From NCBI GenBank assembly GCA_020635355.1, contig JACJZW010000009.1, positions 56,763 to 120,762 of the forward strand: a DNA stretch of 64,000 nt. The letters run 5' to 3'. Below are positions 18,557 through 29,400 of the stretch, one piece after another. The stretch comes from Flavobacteriales bacterium. GTDB lineage: Bacteria > Bacteroidota > Bacteroidia > NS11-12g > UBA9320. The notes below the pieces were generated by a model. It was not told the origin of the DNA, did not search any database, and saw only the letters and a list, made by a program, of their open reading frames with translations. The position numbers and the translations under genes were made by a program. Position 1 is the first letter of the stretch. Each line of letters begins with the position of its first letter.

Positions 18557-19318
18557 ATGTTATCACCCCGCAGTTTACTTCTGATCGCCCTGATGATGGG
18601 GCTATTCTCTCCGTCTTTCGCACAACGTGATGTGGCAGATCAAACATGTGGTTGGTATGTTTTGATGGGGAATCACCGCTTGAGCAATCATTGGGGAATT
18701 CGCACCGAATATCAGTTCCGCCGATACGGCTTAATTTCTGACTGGCAACAATCGCTGCTGCGCTTTGGTGCCGATTATCACTTTTCCGAATCCACCGGTG
18801 TAACAGCCGGATATGCCTGGATTGTCACCTTCCCTTATGGGGAACAACCCGTATTGCACCAATCCAACGAACATCGAATTTGGGAGCAATTCCTAACCAC
18901 ACAACGCTTTGGGAAGATGCAATTACAACATCGATACTGGCTGGAGCAACGCTTTTTGGATACCTACGTGCGCAATGTAGATGGGAGTATTTCCAAGTCC
19001 GATGGACGGTTCAGACAACGCGCACGATACCGAGCGATGTTATCCCGACCGCTAAAAGAATGGGAGAACGACCGCCAATTGTTTGCTGCTGTGAACGACG
19101 AAGTATTGATCAACTTTGGACCCGGCACCGGGAAAAACATCCTGAGCCAGAATCGTACGTATGTGGGTTTGGGGTATCAATATGCCAAGGGCAAAAACAT
19201 CATGTTGGGTTACCTCAATCAACTGATTTTCAAATCCGATGGAATACGAATGGAACAGAATCACACCCTCCATGTTTTTCTTCGATATAATGTAGATTTC
19301 AGGAAGTCGGGAGGTTGA
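18557..19318 (+). CDS. DUF2490 outer-membrane protein
   Basis: A 253-residue exported protein (signal peptide ending near SPSFAQ, residue 22). The pattern of amphipathic strands with WGIRTEYQFRRYG, QSLLRFGADYHF, QLQHRYWLEQRFL and FRQRARYRAML matches the DUF2490 family, predicted outer-membrane beta barrels of unknown role, common in Bacteroidota. It is the last gene of the chaperone/MoxR operon (9-bp gap) and is followed by a hairpin terminator. Confidence 0.8.
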   Translation: MLSPRSLLLIALMMGLFSPSFAQRDVADQTCGWYVLMGNHRLSNHWGIRTEYQFRRYGLISDWQQSLLRFGADYHFSESTGVTAGYAWIVTFPYGEQPVLHQSNEHRIWEQFLTTQRFGKMQLQHRYWLEQRFLDTYVRNVDGSISKSDGRFRQRARYRAMLSRPLKEWENDRQLFAAVNDEVLINFGPGTGKNILSQNRTYVGLGYQYAKGKNIMLGYLNQLIFKSDGIRMEQNHTLHVFLRYNVDFRKSGG

Positions 19319-19325
19319 TGGAAAT

Positions 19326-19357
19326 AAAATGTTTCGAGTATTCACTCGAAACGTTTT
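19326..19357 (+). terminator. Hairpin terminator after the DUF2490 gene
   Basis: A 14-bp stem (19326-19339 with 19344-19357, one G-U pair) with loop ATTC, beginning in an A run and ending in TTTT. It can act in both directions and is the first of three related palindromes. Confidence 0.75.
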
Positions 19358-19383
19358 AACGTGCCTCTCAAATAAAGAATCCT

Positions 19384-19443
19384 GCTGAGCGAATGCTCAG
19401 CCACTCATAAAAAAAATTCCTCCGAGCGGATGCTCGAAGGAGA
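19384..19443. repeat. Two further palindromes sharing the GAGCGRATGCTC core
   Basis: GCTGAGC/GCTCAGC around loop GAAT at 19384-19401, and CGAGC/GCTCG around GGAT at 19423-19436 with flanking CTCC/GGAG. With the terminator at 19326 (GAGTGAATACTC on the minus strand) they form a cluster of three like-cored hairpins. The rest of the 276-bp gap (19319-19594) shows no gene. Confidence 0.6.
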
Positions 19444-19594
19444 TAATTTCAATAATTCTCATCGTACACCAATAGATCCTTGAAGGAGGGATTACACTAA
19501 CCACTGCATTTAACCGACAAAAAATTGATCTACGTCACATTAGCCCACTAGCTTTGCCGCGGATTTCGCACCAAATGCTGAAGTCTCCCGCGTC

Positions 19595-20860
19595 ATGAAC
19601 AAAAACGCACCTGCCAAAAAAAAGGTGATTGTTGTGGGCGGAGGTTTCGCCGGGCTTAATGCGGTCAGGTCCCTTGACCACAAGCGGTTCGACATTCTTC
19701 TGATCGACCGGATCAATCACCATCAGTTCCAACCTCTGTTCTATCAGGTTGCCACCTCCCAGATTGAGCCAACCACCATTTCCTTTCCGCTTCGCTACAT
19801 TTTCAGGAAAGATTACGAGGTCAAAATTCGGCTGGCTGAGGTACGCTCGGTGGATCACCATTCGAAAATGCTCTCCACGAGCATTGGAGAATTCACCTAC
19901 GATATCCTGATCCTGGCCATGGGCGCTACCACCAACTTTTTTGGTAACGATGAACTTCGGAAGCACGCCTTCACCCTTAAGACCACCTACGATGCGATTC
20001 AAATCCGAAATCACATCCTGCAATCCTTTGAAAATCTGATCAACAATCCGGCAGATGAATCGTCCAAAACCATCGTTTTGGTGGGTGCCGGGCCAACAGG
20101 TGTTGAATTGGCTGGTTCGTTTGCCGAAATACGGCGGGATATACTACCCAAGGATTTTCACCGATTGGACTTCAATCAACTCCGAATTATTCTGATTGAT
20201 GGCAGCGCCAACACCCTCAACGCCATGAGCGAGGCCAGCAGGAAACACTCGCGTAAATACCTGGAAGAGTTGGGCGTTGAGATTATTACCGATACGGTGG
20301 TAACATCGTATGACGGAAACGTTATTACCACCAATCATGGCGACACCATTCCAACACACACCGTTATTTGGTCGGCTGGGGTGATTTCCAACACCATTCA
20401 GGGACTACCAAAGGAATGCGTTGGTAGAGGTAATCGATTAAAGGTAGACCCCTACAATGAACTGATCAACCATCCGGGCATTTATGTTCTTGGTGATATG
20501 GCACTCATGGAAACATCGGAGCATCCGAGTGGCCACCCCCAATTGGCGAACGTTGCCATTCAGCAGGCCAAAAATCTCGCGCGCAATCTGAATCGATCAG
20601 AACACGGCAAATCGAAGCGGGCCTATGAATTCAAGGATCTTGGAACCATGGCTACCATTGGCCGGAACAAGGCTGTGGTAGATCTTCCCTTTGTTAAATT
20701 TCAAGGTTTCTTCGCCTGGTTTGTATGGATGTTTCTCCATTTGATGCTCATTCTCAGTGTGCGAAACAAACTCATCATTTTTCTCAATTGGACATCGGCC
20801 TATTTAACCAGGAATACGGCACTTCGCATCATTCTAAAAGGACGGGAAACAGAGAAATAG
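19595..20860 (+). CDS. ndh: Type II NADH dehydrogenase
   Basis: A 421-residue single-chain NADH:quinone oxidoreductase. The FAD dinucleotide fold is VIVVGGGFAGLNAV (from residue 11) with HHQFQPLFYQVAT soon after, the NADH-binding fold is VLVGAGPTGVELAG (about 161-174), and the second FAD motif is GIYVLGDMA. LGTMATIGRNKAVV and the C-terminal amphipathic/hydrophobic stretch (FAWFVWMFLHLMLIL) are the quinone-side membrane attachment typical of NDH-2. It passes electrons from NADH to menaquinone without pumping protons. It stands alone between an intergenic palindrome cluster and sucA. Confidence 0.92.
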   Translation: MNKNAPAKKKVIVVGGGFAGLNAVRSLDHKRFDILLIDRINHHQFQPLFYQVATSQIEPTTISFPLRYIFRKDYEVKIRLAEVRSVDHHSKMLSTSIGEFTYDILILAMGATTNFFGNDELRKHAFTLKTTYDAIQIRNHILQSFENLINNPADESSKTIVLVGAGPTGVELAGSFAEIRRDILPKDFHRLDFNQLRIILIDGSANTLNAMSEASRKHSRKYLEELGVEIITDTVVTSYDGNVITTNHGDTIPTHTVIWSAGVISNTIQGLPKECVGRGNRLKVDPYNELINHPGIYVLGDMALMETSEHPSGHPQLANVAIQQAKNLARNLNRSEHGKSKRAYEFKDLGTMATIGRNKAVVDLPFVKFQGFFAWFVWMFLHLMLILSVRNKLIIFLNWTSAYLTRNTALRIILKGRETEK

Positions 20861-20943
20861 TACCTCGCTGAACAAAAAAAGTCTGCCGGATAGCATTACC
20901 TTAAATAGACGGCGTATTCCACACGTCGTGCACGGCAGTTTTC

Positions 20944-20951
20944 TATCTTTG
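20944..20951 (+). promoter_or_regulatory. -7 element TATCTTTG upstream of sucA
   Basis: An exact TAnnTTTG element 22 bp before the sucA ATG. No good upstream TTG is seen at the expected distance. Confidence 0.5.
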
Positions 20952-20973
20952 CACGCTTATTAAAAATCCGAGC

Positions 20974-23685
20974 ATGTTAGGCCATTCCTACTTGAGCAAC
21001 GCTGATGTCGATTCCATCGACGAACTCTATTCCCGCTATCTTCAAAACCCGGAATCGGTTGATTTTGGATGGCAGAAATTTTTTGAAGGATTTGATCTGG
21101 CCTACAACCGAAATGGAGGCTCATCGGCCGAAGTGTCGGAAGACATGCTCAAGGAAATAAATGTCCTGAGGCTGATCAACGAAGGATACCGAAGCCGGGG
21201 GCACTTATTTACCAAAACCAATCCCGTTCGGGAACGACGCACCTATTCTCCGGATCTCAGTCTGCCCAATTTTGGGTTATCCGATTCCGATCTGGACACC
21301 GTGTTCAATGCCGGAATCGAAATCGGTATTGGCCCGGCCAAACTGCGTGACATCATCCAGCATTTGGAGCAAACCTATTGCGGCCATATTGGTGTAGAAT
21401 TTATGTATCTCCAGAACACCGAGATGAAAGGATGGTTGCGGGAACGGATGGAAACCCGAAAAAATCAACCCAGCCTGAGCATGGATCAGAAGAAGCGTAT
21501 CTTCTCCAAACTCAACGAAGCGGTTGTTTTCGAGAACTTTCTTCACACCAAATATGTGGGTCAAAAGCGTTTCTCATTGGAAGGATTGGAAACACTCATT
21601 CCAGCGTTGGATTCGGCCATAGACCACGGTGCTGATCTGGGTGTTCAAGAGTATGTGATTGGCATGGCGCATCGAGGCCGACTCAATGTGTTGGCCAACG
21701 TCATGCAGAAGAGTTACGAAGAAATTTTTACCGAGTTTGAAGGTAAGGCATACCAGGATGCCCTCTTTGAAGGTGACGTAAAATATCACCTGGGTTATCG
21801 CTCTGATATAACTTCCTCAGGAGGTCAACTGGTGCGTTTGAACCTTTCCCCCAACCCCTCGCATCTGGAATCAGTTGATCCGGTAGTAGGTGGTTTATCC
21901 CGGGCAAAATTAGACGGACGATACAGCAACGATTTCAACAAACTGGCTCCGATATTGATTCACGGTGACGCCTCCGTAGCCGGTCAGGGTATTGTGTATG
22001 AAACCCTTCAAATGGCTGGATTAGCCGCTTATAACGTGGGAGGAACCATACACATCGTAACCAATAACCAGATTGGCTTTACCACCAACTACATTGAGGG
22101 ACGTACATCCATCTACTGTACCGACGTGGCGAAGACCACCAAGTGTCCGGTATTCCATGTCAATGGGGATGATGTAGAAGCCATTGTGTACGTAATGCAA
22201 CTGGCAATGGAATTTCGTCAACGATACCACACCGATGTTTTTATCGATTTACTGGGTTATCGCAAATACGGACACAACGAAGGCGACGAACCTCGATTTA
22301 CGCAGCCAAAATTGTATAAGGCTATTGCCGCCCACAACAATCCCCGTGAAATCTATGCGGCAACACTGGCCGCTGGTGGAGAGTTGGAAGCCAAGCTGGC
22401 CAAGCAGATGGAAAAAGAGTTCAAAAATCTGCTTCAGGAAAAGCTGAATTGGGTTCGGGAAGATAAACCGGTGGTCACCAAACAATCACCAAGCAGAACC
22501 TGGACCAACATTAGAAAGGCCATTGAAGGTGATTTCATTCAATCACCTAAAACCGCCATCACTAAAAAGGAACTCACAGACATCGCCCAGGCCATTACCC
22601 ACATCCCTGAAAACTTCAAGGCCTTCAGAAAAGTAAGCAAGTTGTTTGAGGATCGAAGTCAGATGATTTCGAATGGAACCTTTGACTGGGCCATGGGGGA
22701 ATTGCTGGCGTATGGATCACTCGTAAAGGAAGGACATCCGGTTCGGATGAGCGGTCAGGATTGTGAACGAGGAACGTTCAGTCATCGGCATGCCGTTCTC
22801 ACATCGGAAGATTCCGAGCAGGAATATGTCCCATTGGCCCACGTTTCAGATAAACAGGCCCGATTCGAAATCTACAACTCACACCTCAGCGAGTTTGCCG
22901 TGTTGGGTTTTGAGTATGGCTATGCCATGAGCAATCCCAACGGGCTAACCATTTGGGAAGCTCAATTTGGCGATTTTGCCAACGGCGCTCAGGTTATTAT
23001 TGACCAATACATCGCCAGTGGCGAAACCAAATGGAAACGACATAATGGTCTTGTTATGTTGCTCCCGCACGGGCACGAAGGTCAGGGACCAGAACACTCA
23101 TCTGCCCGACCGGAACGATACCTGCAACTCTGCGCCACCAACAACATGCAGGTGATTAATCCCACCACACCTGCGAATTTGTTTCATGCCCTGCGCCGAC
23201 AACTCAAACGAGAGTTCCGGGTTCCATTGATTGTTATGACACCGAAAAGTCTTCTCCGCCAACCACTATGCGTTTCGGAGGCGGCTGAATTCACTACGGG
23301 TGGATTCCGGGAGATCATTGATGACCGTTACGTAAAACCAACCGATGTGCGGAAAGTTATTCTTTGCAACGGGAAGGTATACTACGATCTGCTGGCAAAA
23401 CAACAGGAAGAAAAGATCAAGGATGTGGCCATTGTTCGAGTTGAACAATTGTATCCATTGCCCGAAACGCAATTGGCAGCCTTGCATAAAAAGTATGCCA
23501 AGGCCAGTTGGTTATGGGTACAGGAAGAGCCGAAGAATATGGGCGCATGGATGCACTTACTTCGCTACAAACTTCCCTTTGAGCTGGATGAACTTTCCCG
23601 CAGGTCATCCTCTACGCCGGCTACCGGTTATGCCGCTATCCATGCTCGGGAACAAGCCGAATTGGTTCGAAGATCATTTGAATGA
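20974..23685 (+). CDS. sucA: 2-oxoglutarate dehydrogenase E1 component
   Basis: A 903-residue thiamine-diphosphate enzyme of full family length. The N-terminus (YLSNADVDSIDELYSRYLQ, then DFGWQKFFEGFD) is the E2-binding segment seen in SucA proteins. Later come VIGMAHRGRLNVLANV, LNPSHLE-type SPNPSHLESVDPVV, GDASVAGQGIVYETLQM, the TPP/Mg region DVFIDLLGYRKYGHNEGDEP, and GQDCERGTFSHRHAVL in the C-terminal half. It decarboxylates 2-oxoglutarate in the TCA cycle. The usual neighbour sucB (E2) is not next to it: the downstream gene is an unrelated peptidase. Confidence 0.96.
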   Translation: MLGHSYLSNADVDSIDELYSRYLQNPESVDFGWQKFFEGFDLAYNRNGGSSAEVSEDMLKEINVLRLINEGYRSRGHLFTKTNPVRERRTYSPDLSLPNFGLSDSDLDTVFNAGIEIGIGPAKLRDIIQHLEQTYCGHIGVEFMYLQNTEMKGWLRERMETRKNQPSLSMDQKKRIFSKLNEAVVFENFLHTKYVGQKRFSLEGLETLIPALDSAIDHGADLGVQEYVIGMAHRGRLNVLANVMQKSYEEIFTEFEGKAYQDALFEGDVKYHLGYRSDITSSGGQLVRLNLSPNPSHLESVDPVVGGLSRAKLDGRYSNDFNKLAPILIHGDASVAGQGIVYETLQMAGLAAYNVGGTIHIVTNNQIGFTTNYIEGRTSIYCTDVAKTTKCPVFHVNGDDVEAIVYVMQLAMEFRQRYHTDVFIDLLGYRKYGHNEGDEPRFTQPKLYKAIAAHNNPREIYAATLAAGGELEAKLAKQMEKEFKNLLQEKLNWVREDKPVVTKQSPSRTWTNIRKAIEGDFIQSPKTAITKKELTDIAQAITHIPENFKAFRKVSKLFEDRSQMISNGTFDWAMGELLAYGSLVKEGHPVRMSGQDCERGTFSHRHAVLTSEDSEQEYVPLAHVSDKQARFEIYNSHLSEFAVLGFEYGYAMSNPNGLTIWEAQFGDFANGAQVIIDQYIASGETKWKRHNGLVMLLPHGHEGQGPEHSSARPERYLQLCATNNMQVINPTTPANLFHALRRQLKREFRVPLIVMTPKSLLRQPLCVSEAAEFTTGGFREIIDDRYVKPTDVRKVILCNGKVYYDLLAKQQEEKIKDVAIVRVEQLYPLPETQLAALHKKYAKASWLWVQEEPKNMGAWMHLLRYKLPFELDELSRRSSSTPATGYAAIHAREQAELVRRSFE

Positions 23686-23759
23686 TGGGTAAATGTCAGA
23701 AGCCTGACACACCTCCCAATTCACCAAACACATTGGCGCGGATTGCCGTTATTTGAGAC

Positions 23760-25676
23760 ATGCAACGGCTGTTGATCTTTCTGTTTGTTGTTGTTCCATA
23801 CCTCGGGGCAATGGGTCAGGAGTTGACCTGCAAACAGTTTGAAACGCTACACAAACACCAAAAATCATCGTTGTTTAAATCATCGGCTGGTGAGTCGATC
23901 GATATTACCCATGTAACGTTGCATTTGGACGTAGATCCGAGCCAGAACGACTTAACGGCAAAGGCCGTCATAACGTTTAAAGCCATGACCGCCACGTCAA
24001 TCGTTACACTTGATTTGGCCGATAATCTTCATATTGATTCGCTCCTGTATAATGGAACTTCCACGGTTTTCAACCATCAATTCGATGTACTTACCATCAC
24101 CCTGCCTCAACCACTCACCGCTAATGAAAGAGGCCGTATCCAGGTAAATTACTCCGGCGATCCAACAAACAACCCCTACCGCAGCTATGACCGATCAAAA
24201 GGCCGTGTGGAGGACACCACTGGGGTAATCTGGACACTGAGTCAGCCTTACGGCGCTCATCAGTGGTGGCCGTGTAAGGATGGATTGACAGACAAGGTGG
24301 ACTCCCTGGACATGTACATTACCATACCATTGGGTATGAAGGCCGCCGGAATTGGTTCCCTGGAACAAGTCGAACCCATCGGCACAAAGCAAACCTATCA
24401 TTGGAAACACCGATATCCCATTACCACCTATCTGGTGGCCTTTGCGGTGACCAATTATGATGAATTTACCGATTGGGTTAGGTTTCCGTCCGGAGACAGT
24501 TTGCCCATACTGAACTACATCTTTCCGGAGTACATTCCATTTGGCCGGGATCCGGCTCGTGAAACGGTTCGAATCATGCAACTCTTCGATTCGCTTTTTG
24601 GGGCGTATCCGTTTATCGATGAGAAGTACGGTCACGCTCAATTTCTGCGTGGAGGAGGTATGGAACATCAAACGATGAGTTTCATGGTAGACTGGAATTT
24701 CGGTTTGGTGGCACACGAACTCGGCCATCAATGGTTTGGCGACATGATCACCTGTGGTTCCTGGCAGGATCTATGGCTGAATGAAGGATTTGCCACCTAC
24801 CTGACCTTACTGAGTTATGATATCCTGCTGAGTCACGATGATTGGATAGCCAATAATTTACACAGCCGAACCCGCGCCATGCAGTATCGCACCGGAAGCG
24901 TTTTTGTTCAAGCGGCTGACACCCTGGATGAAAACCGATTGTTTAGCAGTCAGTTTACCTACCACAAAGGAGCTCAGATCTTACACATGCTTCGCTGGAC
25001 CGTGGGAGACTCGGCCTTTTTTGCCGGGCTGCGATCCTATTTGGGCGATCAGAATCTGCGATATGGATTTGCCCGAAGCCATGATCTGAAAGAGCATATC
25101 GAACGAAGTTCGGGGAACGATCTTTCAGACTTCTTTGATGATTGGTTGTATGGCGAAGGCTATCCGAGCATCACCGCTACATGGCATCAATCAGGCGACA
25201 AATTGGTTGTACGACTCCAGCAGGACACCTTGGCACCATCGGTTGATCATTATTCCGTACCGGTTGAAATTCTGGTGAAGAACCAGGATACGAAGGCGTA
25301 CTTCCGGTTGGAGACAGAATCGAACGACACAACCTTCACCTTGCCTATCAACTGGTTGGCCGATTCGCTCTTCATCGACCCAAATTACTGGATATTAAGT
25401 CGGAATTACGTGATTCATGACAATCAACCAGCCGGCGATTTACAGCTGTATCCCAACCCCACTTTGAATGATCTTACCATCGTAAATGGCAACACCCCCA
25501 TTCAACAGATCAGCGTTTATACCGTGGATGGTAAGTTGTTCCGGGAGATTTCAGTGAACAGGGCTACCAATGTATTTACCATGAACACCTCGGAATGGAT
25601 CGCTGGGATGTATTTTGTGAGCGTTCAGTCAGAAAACGATGTGCGAACGGGGCGAATTATTCATCTGAACCCGTAA
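23760..25676 (+). CDS. M1-family metallopeptidase with T9SS type A sorting domain
   Basis: A 638-residue secreted zinc aminopeptidase-like enzyme (signal peptide to about residue 20). The M1 N-terminal beta domain holds VTLHLDVDPSQNDLTAKAV. The zinc site is HELGHQWFGD with H319, E320, H323 and the third ligand E342 in WLNEGF. The exopeptidase motif normally written GxMEN is GGMEH here (299-303): the glutamate E302 is kept but Asn is replaced by His. The last 75 residues (LQLYPNPTLNDLTI, then ISVYTVDGKLF, GMYFVSV) form a type A T9SS sorting domain, so the enzyme is exported and probably surface-attached. Confidence 0.92.
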   Translation: MQRLLIFLFVVVPYLGAMGQELTCKQFETLHKHQKSSLFKSSAGESIDITHVTLHLDVDPSQNDLTAKAVITFKAMTATSIVTLDLADNLHIDSLLYNGTSTVFNHQFDVLTITLPQPLTANERGRIQVNYSGDPTNNPYRSYDRSKGRVEDTTGVIWTLSQPYGAHQWWPCKDGLTDKVDSLDMYITIPLGMKAAGIGSLEQVEPIGTKQTYHWKHRYPITTYLVAFAVTNYDEFTDWVRFPSGDSLPILNYIFPEYIPFGRDPARETVRIMQLFDSLFGAYPFIDEKYGHAQFLRGGGMEHQTMSFMVDWNFGLVAHELGHQWFGDMITCGSWQDLWLNEGFATYLTLLSYDILLSHDDWIANNLHSRTRAMQYRTGSVFVQAADTLDENRLFSSQFTYHKGAQILHMLRWTVGDSAFFAGLRSYLGDQNLRYGFARSHDLKEHIERSSGNDLSDFFDDWLYGEGYPSITATWHQSGDKLVVRLQQDTLAPSVDHYSVPVEILVKNQDTKAYFRLETESNDTTFTLPINWLADSLFIDPNYWILSRNYVIHDNQPAGDLQLYPNPTLNDLTIVNGNTPIQQISVYTVDGKLFREISVNRATNVFTMNTSEWIAGMYFVSVQSENDVRTGRIIHLNP

Positions 25677-25685
25677 TTTCCCTGC

Positions 25686-26363
25686 ATGTCGAAAACGATT
25701 ATCCTCCTTCATGGAGCACTGGGTTCTCCCATTCAGTTTCATGCCATTCAATCTGAATTGGCTCATTTTGACACCCATGCCATAGGGTTTACGGGCCATA
25801 TGGGCGGAGAACCGCCTAAACTGAGTTTCGATGTATTTGACCGCGACATCATGAACTACCTGGATTCTCAGCAAATAGAGACGTGTTCCGTTTTTGGTTT
25901 CAGCATGGGCGGATATGCGGCCATGCATCTGGCCTTATCGCATCCGGATCGATTTGAAAAAATTGCGACGCTTGGAACGAAATTCAGTTGGTCATTGGAA
26001 GAATCCAGAAAAGAAGCCGTTAAACTTCATCCCCAGATCGTCATGGAAAAGGTTCCACAGTATGCCGATTATCTCAGAAGCTTACACGGTATGAATTGGA
26101 GTGATCTGATGTATCGAACGGCCGAAATGATGTTGGACCTGGGAACCGGAAAAGCCTTAACCATGGATGATTTGGGCACCATCAACATCCCAGTTACCAT
26201 TGGCCGGGGAGAGAAGGATCGGATGATTTCACTGGACGAATCCATTGAAGCCTCATCAGCCCTTCCACAGGCTAAATATGTTGAATTGCCCGATCTGGTT
26301 CATCCATTGGAGCGACTTGATCCCAAAGTAGTTGCTCAATACATCCAGCGGGAATTGGGTTAA
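25686..26363 (+). CDS. Alpha/beta-hydrolase
   Basis: A 225-residue cytoplasmic alpha/beta-hydrolase. The oxyanion region is LLHGALGSP (7-15), the nucleophile elbow GFSMGG with S73, the acid D178 in GRGEKDRM, and the base H206 in DLVHPLE, giving a complete catalytic triad in the canonical order. Esterase-, thioesterase- or lactonase-like activities are possible; the sequence does not say which. It starts 9 bp after the M1 peptidase and may share its transcript. Confidence 0.87.
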   Translation: MSKTIILLHGALGSPIQFHAIQSELAHFDTHAIGFTGHMGGEPPKLSFDVFDRDIMNYLDSQQIETCSVFGFSMGGYAAMHLALSHPDRFEKIATLGTKFSWSLEESRKEAVKLHPQIVMEKVPQYADYLRSLHGMNWSDLMYRTAEMMLDLGTGKALTMDDLGTINIPVTIGRGEKDRMISLDESIEASSALPQAKYVELPDLVHPLERLDPKVVAQYIQRELG

Positions 26364-26377
26364 ATCCCTGTAAACAG

Positions 26378-26409
26378 TTGACATTAGAGCGACGAAGTCG
26401 CTATCTTTG
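26378..26409 (+). promoter_or_regulatory. Promoter of the giant surface-protein gene
   Basis: TTG at 26378-26380 and an exact TAnnTTTG (TATCTTTG) at 26402-26409, 21 bp apart, 23 bp before the GTG start. The best promoter match in the window. Confidence 0.7.
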
Positions 26410-26432
26410 GTTTTTTCCATTTCCCTCTGGTC

Positions 26433-29400
26433 GTGAGATTCAATTCCATCGTTTTGATTCTGATGTGGCTTACCTATGCCTCAACAGATGTGGTTGCCCA
26501 GGCTCCGGGAAACGATAGTTGCAGTCAAGCCGAGTTCATTTCACTTGGCACCGGGGGATTTACCATCGGCACTTTTCGAACCGATTCTACCGCCATTGAC
26601 AGCGCCACCATTCAAACCGGAGAATACTTTCACAGTTCATTGGTTTCTGCCGGGAACGATAAAAAAAGTATCTGGTATAAATTCTACCTACCCGCCAGAC
26701 GCGGAGTTAACATCGAACTAAAACAAAATGCCAACGCCATTGGCACCAAGGACGTGGGTTTTACCACCTTCAAGGGCGATCAGTGTTTGCCCACCGCCAC
26801 CATGGCAACAGCAGCAAAAATCACAACCCTCAATCAGTTCGGAAGTTCATTCAATCCGTGTATGGATCCGGGGTGGTATTTGATTCAGGTAAGTGCCAAG
26901 ACCCGGGCCATGGGTAAGGTTTACCTGGAAATCACCACGTCCTACCCCTACCAGTATTCGGCCGTAGTAAATGCGGTATATGATGCAGCTGATAGTGCAT
27001 ATGACTTTGGGAATCAAACTATTGGATACGGTGGAAACACCTCCAAATACGTTGATTTTGAAATGGGATGTTATACGGTGGAAGACAGCTCTGAATTTTT
27101 CGCCGATCTGGGTTCGAATTACCTCGCTTACAATCAGAGTGCGTGGTTCGTTTTTTCAGCTCAAAATGATGCCGATAACAGTCAGCTAAAATGGCGACCG
27201 GTTTCCAACTGCAATCGTTTTGACACCATTGCCTACCGGTTGTATAAAGGCGATTGTCGCGGCGGAACCTTGCAACTTCTGGACTCGGGCTATTCAGATT
27301 GGCAATCCGGGAACACCTGTTACTCCAATTGTTCGGATATCGTTCAGGACTATAAATGTCTGTTTGATTCAGGCTTCACCTACTCCCTTCAACTCATCCT
27401 GCATGAAGATTACATCAAAACCATTCGACTTACCCTAGCCGATCAAACAACTCAATATGACTCCGGGTATTACAAACCCGTTTTAGGTGCCAGTGCCGAT
27501 CTAGGCATTGTTCGGGGTACCAACTATTTCTCAGCTGGTTTTAGTTGCTCCAGTTTAATTAGCAATAATGCGTGTGGGAATGCCAATACAATTCCAATTA
27601 CCATTGGCAACTTTGATTACAATTTAGCTGAGTGGGTAGGATTCACACTGGATCAGCAATCGGCATTAAATCTGACCTTTTCCTATTTACCCGGTGACAA
27701 TAATTACAAGCGATATTCAGATCTAGCCTTCCGGTTATTCAAGGATACCATAACGTCTTCCTGCGGTGGAATTGACACCAATAACCTGGTGATGACCGGT
27801 ACGGGAAACACCACCTATGCCTTATCCTGTCTGGAACCCGGCAACTACGCACTTCAGTTACTGGGATGCGATACACTAAGAGATTACAGTAATTGGAAAT
27901 GTGACGGCACCTTGCACCTTGGCGGGAATTACCGATTTACATTCAATCAAAGTCAGCTTCCGGTTGCCAATCGGTTTGCCCTGGTAAATACCACTGACGC
28001 CGACTCCATTTACTCCCTCAACGCACTGCCCAATTACACCCGAATTCAAGCTGGCAAGGACACGATTTCCTGCAATGACGGTGTGATGCCTGAAGATATT
28101 TGTGATACCATTAAGCGAAAGGTAATGTATCGCAGTTTTGAGATCGGCGATGCAGATGGTGATGGTCAAGCCGATAGCGGCATGGTTGATATCTCCGGAT
28201 TGCAAACCGTTTACAGAGGCTATCCGTATTACGATTATCACGGACAGCATCGGTTATATCGAGGCAATGTTTTTGACCTGCGTGCCAGTCAATCCGTTAG
28301 TGCCTACCCCGACACCTTAACCGGTCTGGTTCCTTATACCGATTGCTTTAACCTTGGCTCCAGTGGTCAGGACGTGTGTGTTACCCCGGGAACATATACC
28401 CTGGTTTCGTTCTTCGATAGCATTGGAATCACTCAAACCGAAACGCCTTACGTCACATTTTACAGTGCTAAACCAAAATTCAGCACGTATGCCTCGGCAG
28501 AAAATTTTGATACCCTATCCGGCTACGGTACGTGGAACGGAACACGCGACACCTTTAGTTGCAGCCAGAATCCAGATACCATTGACGGTGTATCGTGTGG
28601 TGTCAGAAACACCTACCACGTCTTCTATTTAGACTCAACGGCTGTTGTTACCGTTGGGGTGGATTATTCGGCTTATCGGTATGGAGGTCGAAGTATATCA
28701 CTCTTCAAAGGTGATGTGCGAAATGGCAAGACAGGACTATCTCTTGTGAATGACGACAAGGACTGGTCATGTGTTTCTTACCAAACCACCAGTGATTGTT
28801 TCCCCTTAACGGCTGGCTGGTACACCGTCATGGTCAGTGAAAATACCGATGTATCGTATGATTCATTGAAACGCCATCAGTCTTCTGCCAACAGGATGTA
28901 CTACTACTCGCACTACGTTTCCATCACAACGAGGGCATCCACGGTAAATCCTCGAAAATTTTACCGACCCTCCCTATCGGGATATATCGATAGCCTGGTT
29001 AACAATAATCAACCCATTACCTGGGACACCAATTACTCGAGCATTGCCGGAATGCACTTACACCTTAAAAAGTACGTATTCCCGGCAGAGTATTTGGATT
29101 GTGATTTAGACACCCCCCTTAATCACTTCCCCAATTCAGCGTTATGTGATACCAATACAACTGACATTGTGTATTACAACTTCAATTTGGCTACACCATC
29201 CTTTGTTAGGATTTGGGGAAATGTGTCGGGTGGCACCTGGGATGTAAAGCTGTATGATTTTGATGTCCGTTCAGACTCCTCCAAACTCTCAACCACCAGT
29301 CCTATTCAGGACTGTAATTATGAAGCCAACCATGTAGAGTATTGTAATCTTCAGCCGGGCACCTATTCCGTGGTATACTTCTGCACGCGCACATCAGGTC

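Noticed and set aside
23694..23709. Small hairpin TGTCAG/CTGACA after sucA as a terminator
   Set aside because: The stem is only 6 bp and no T tract follows.
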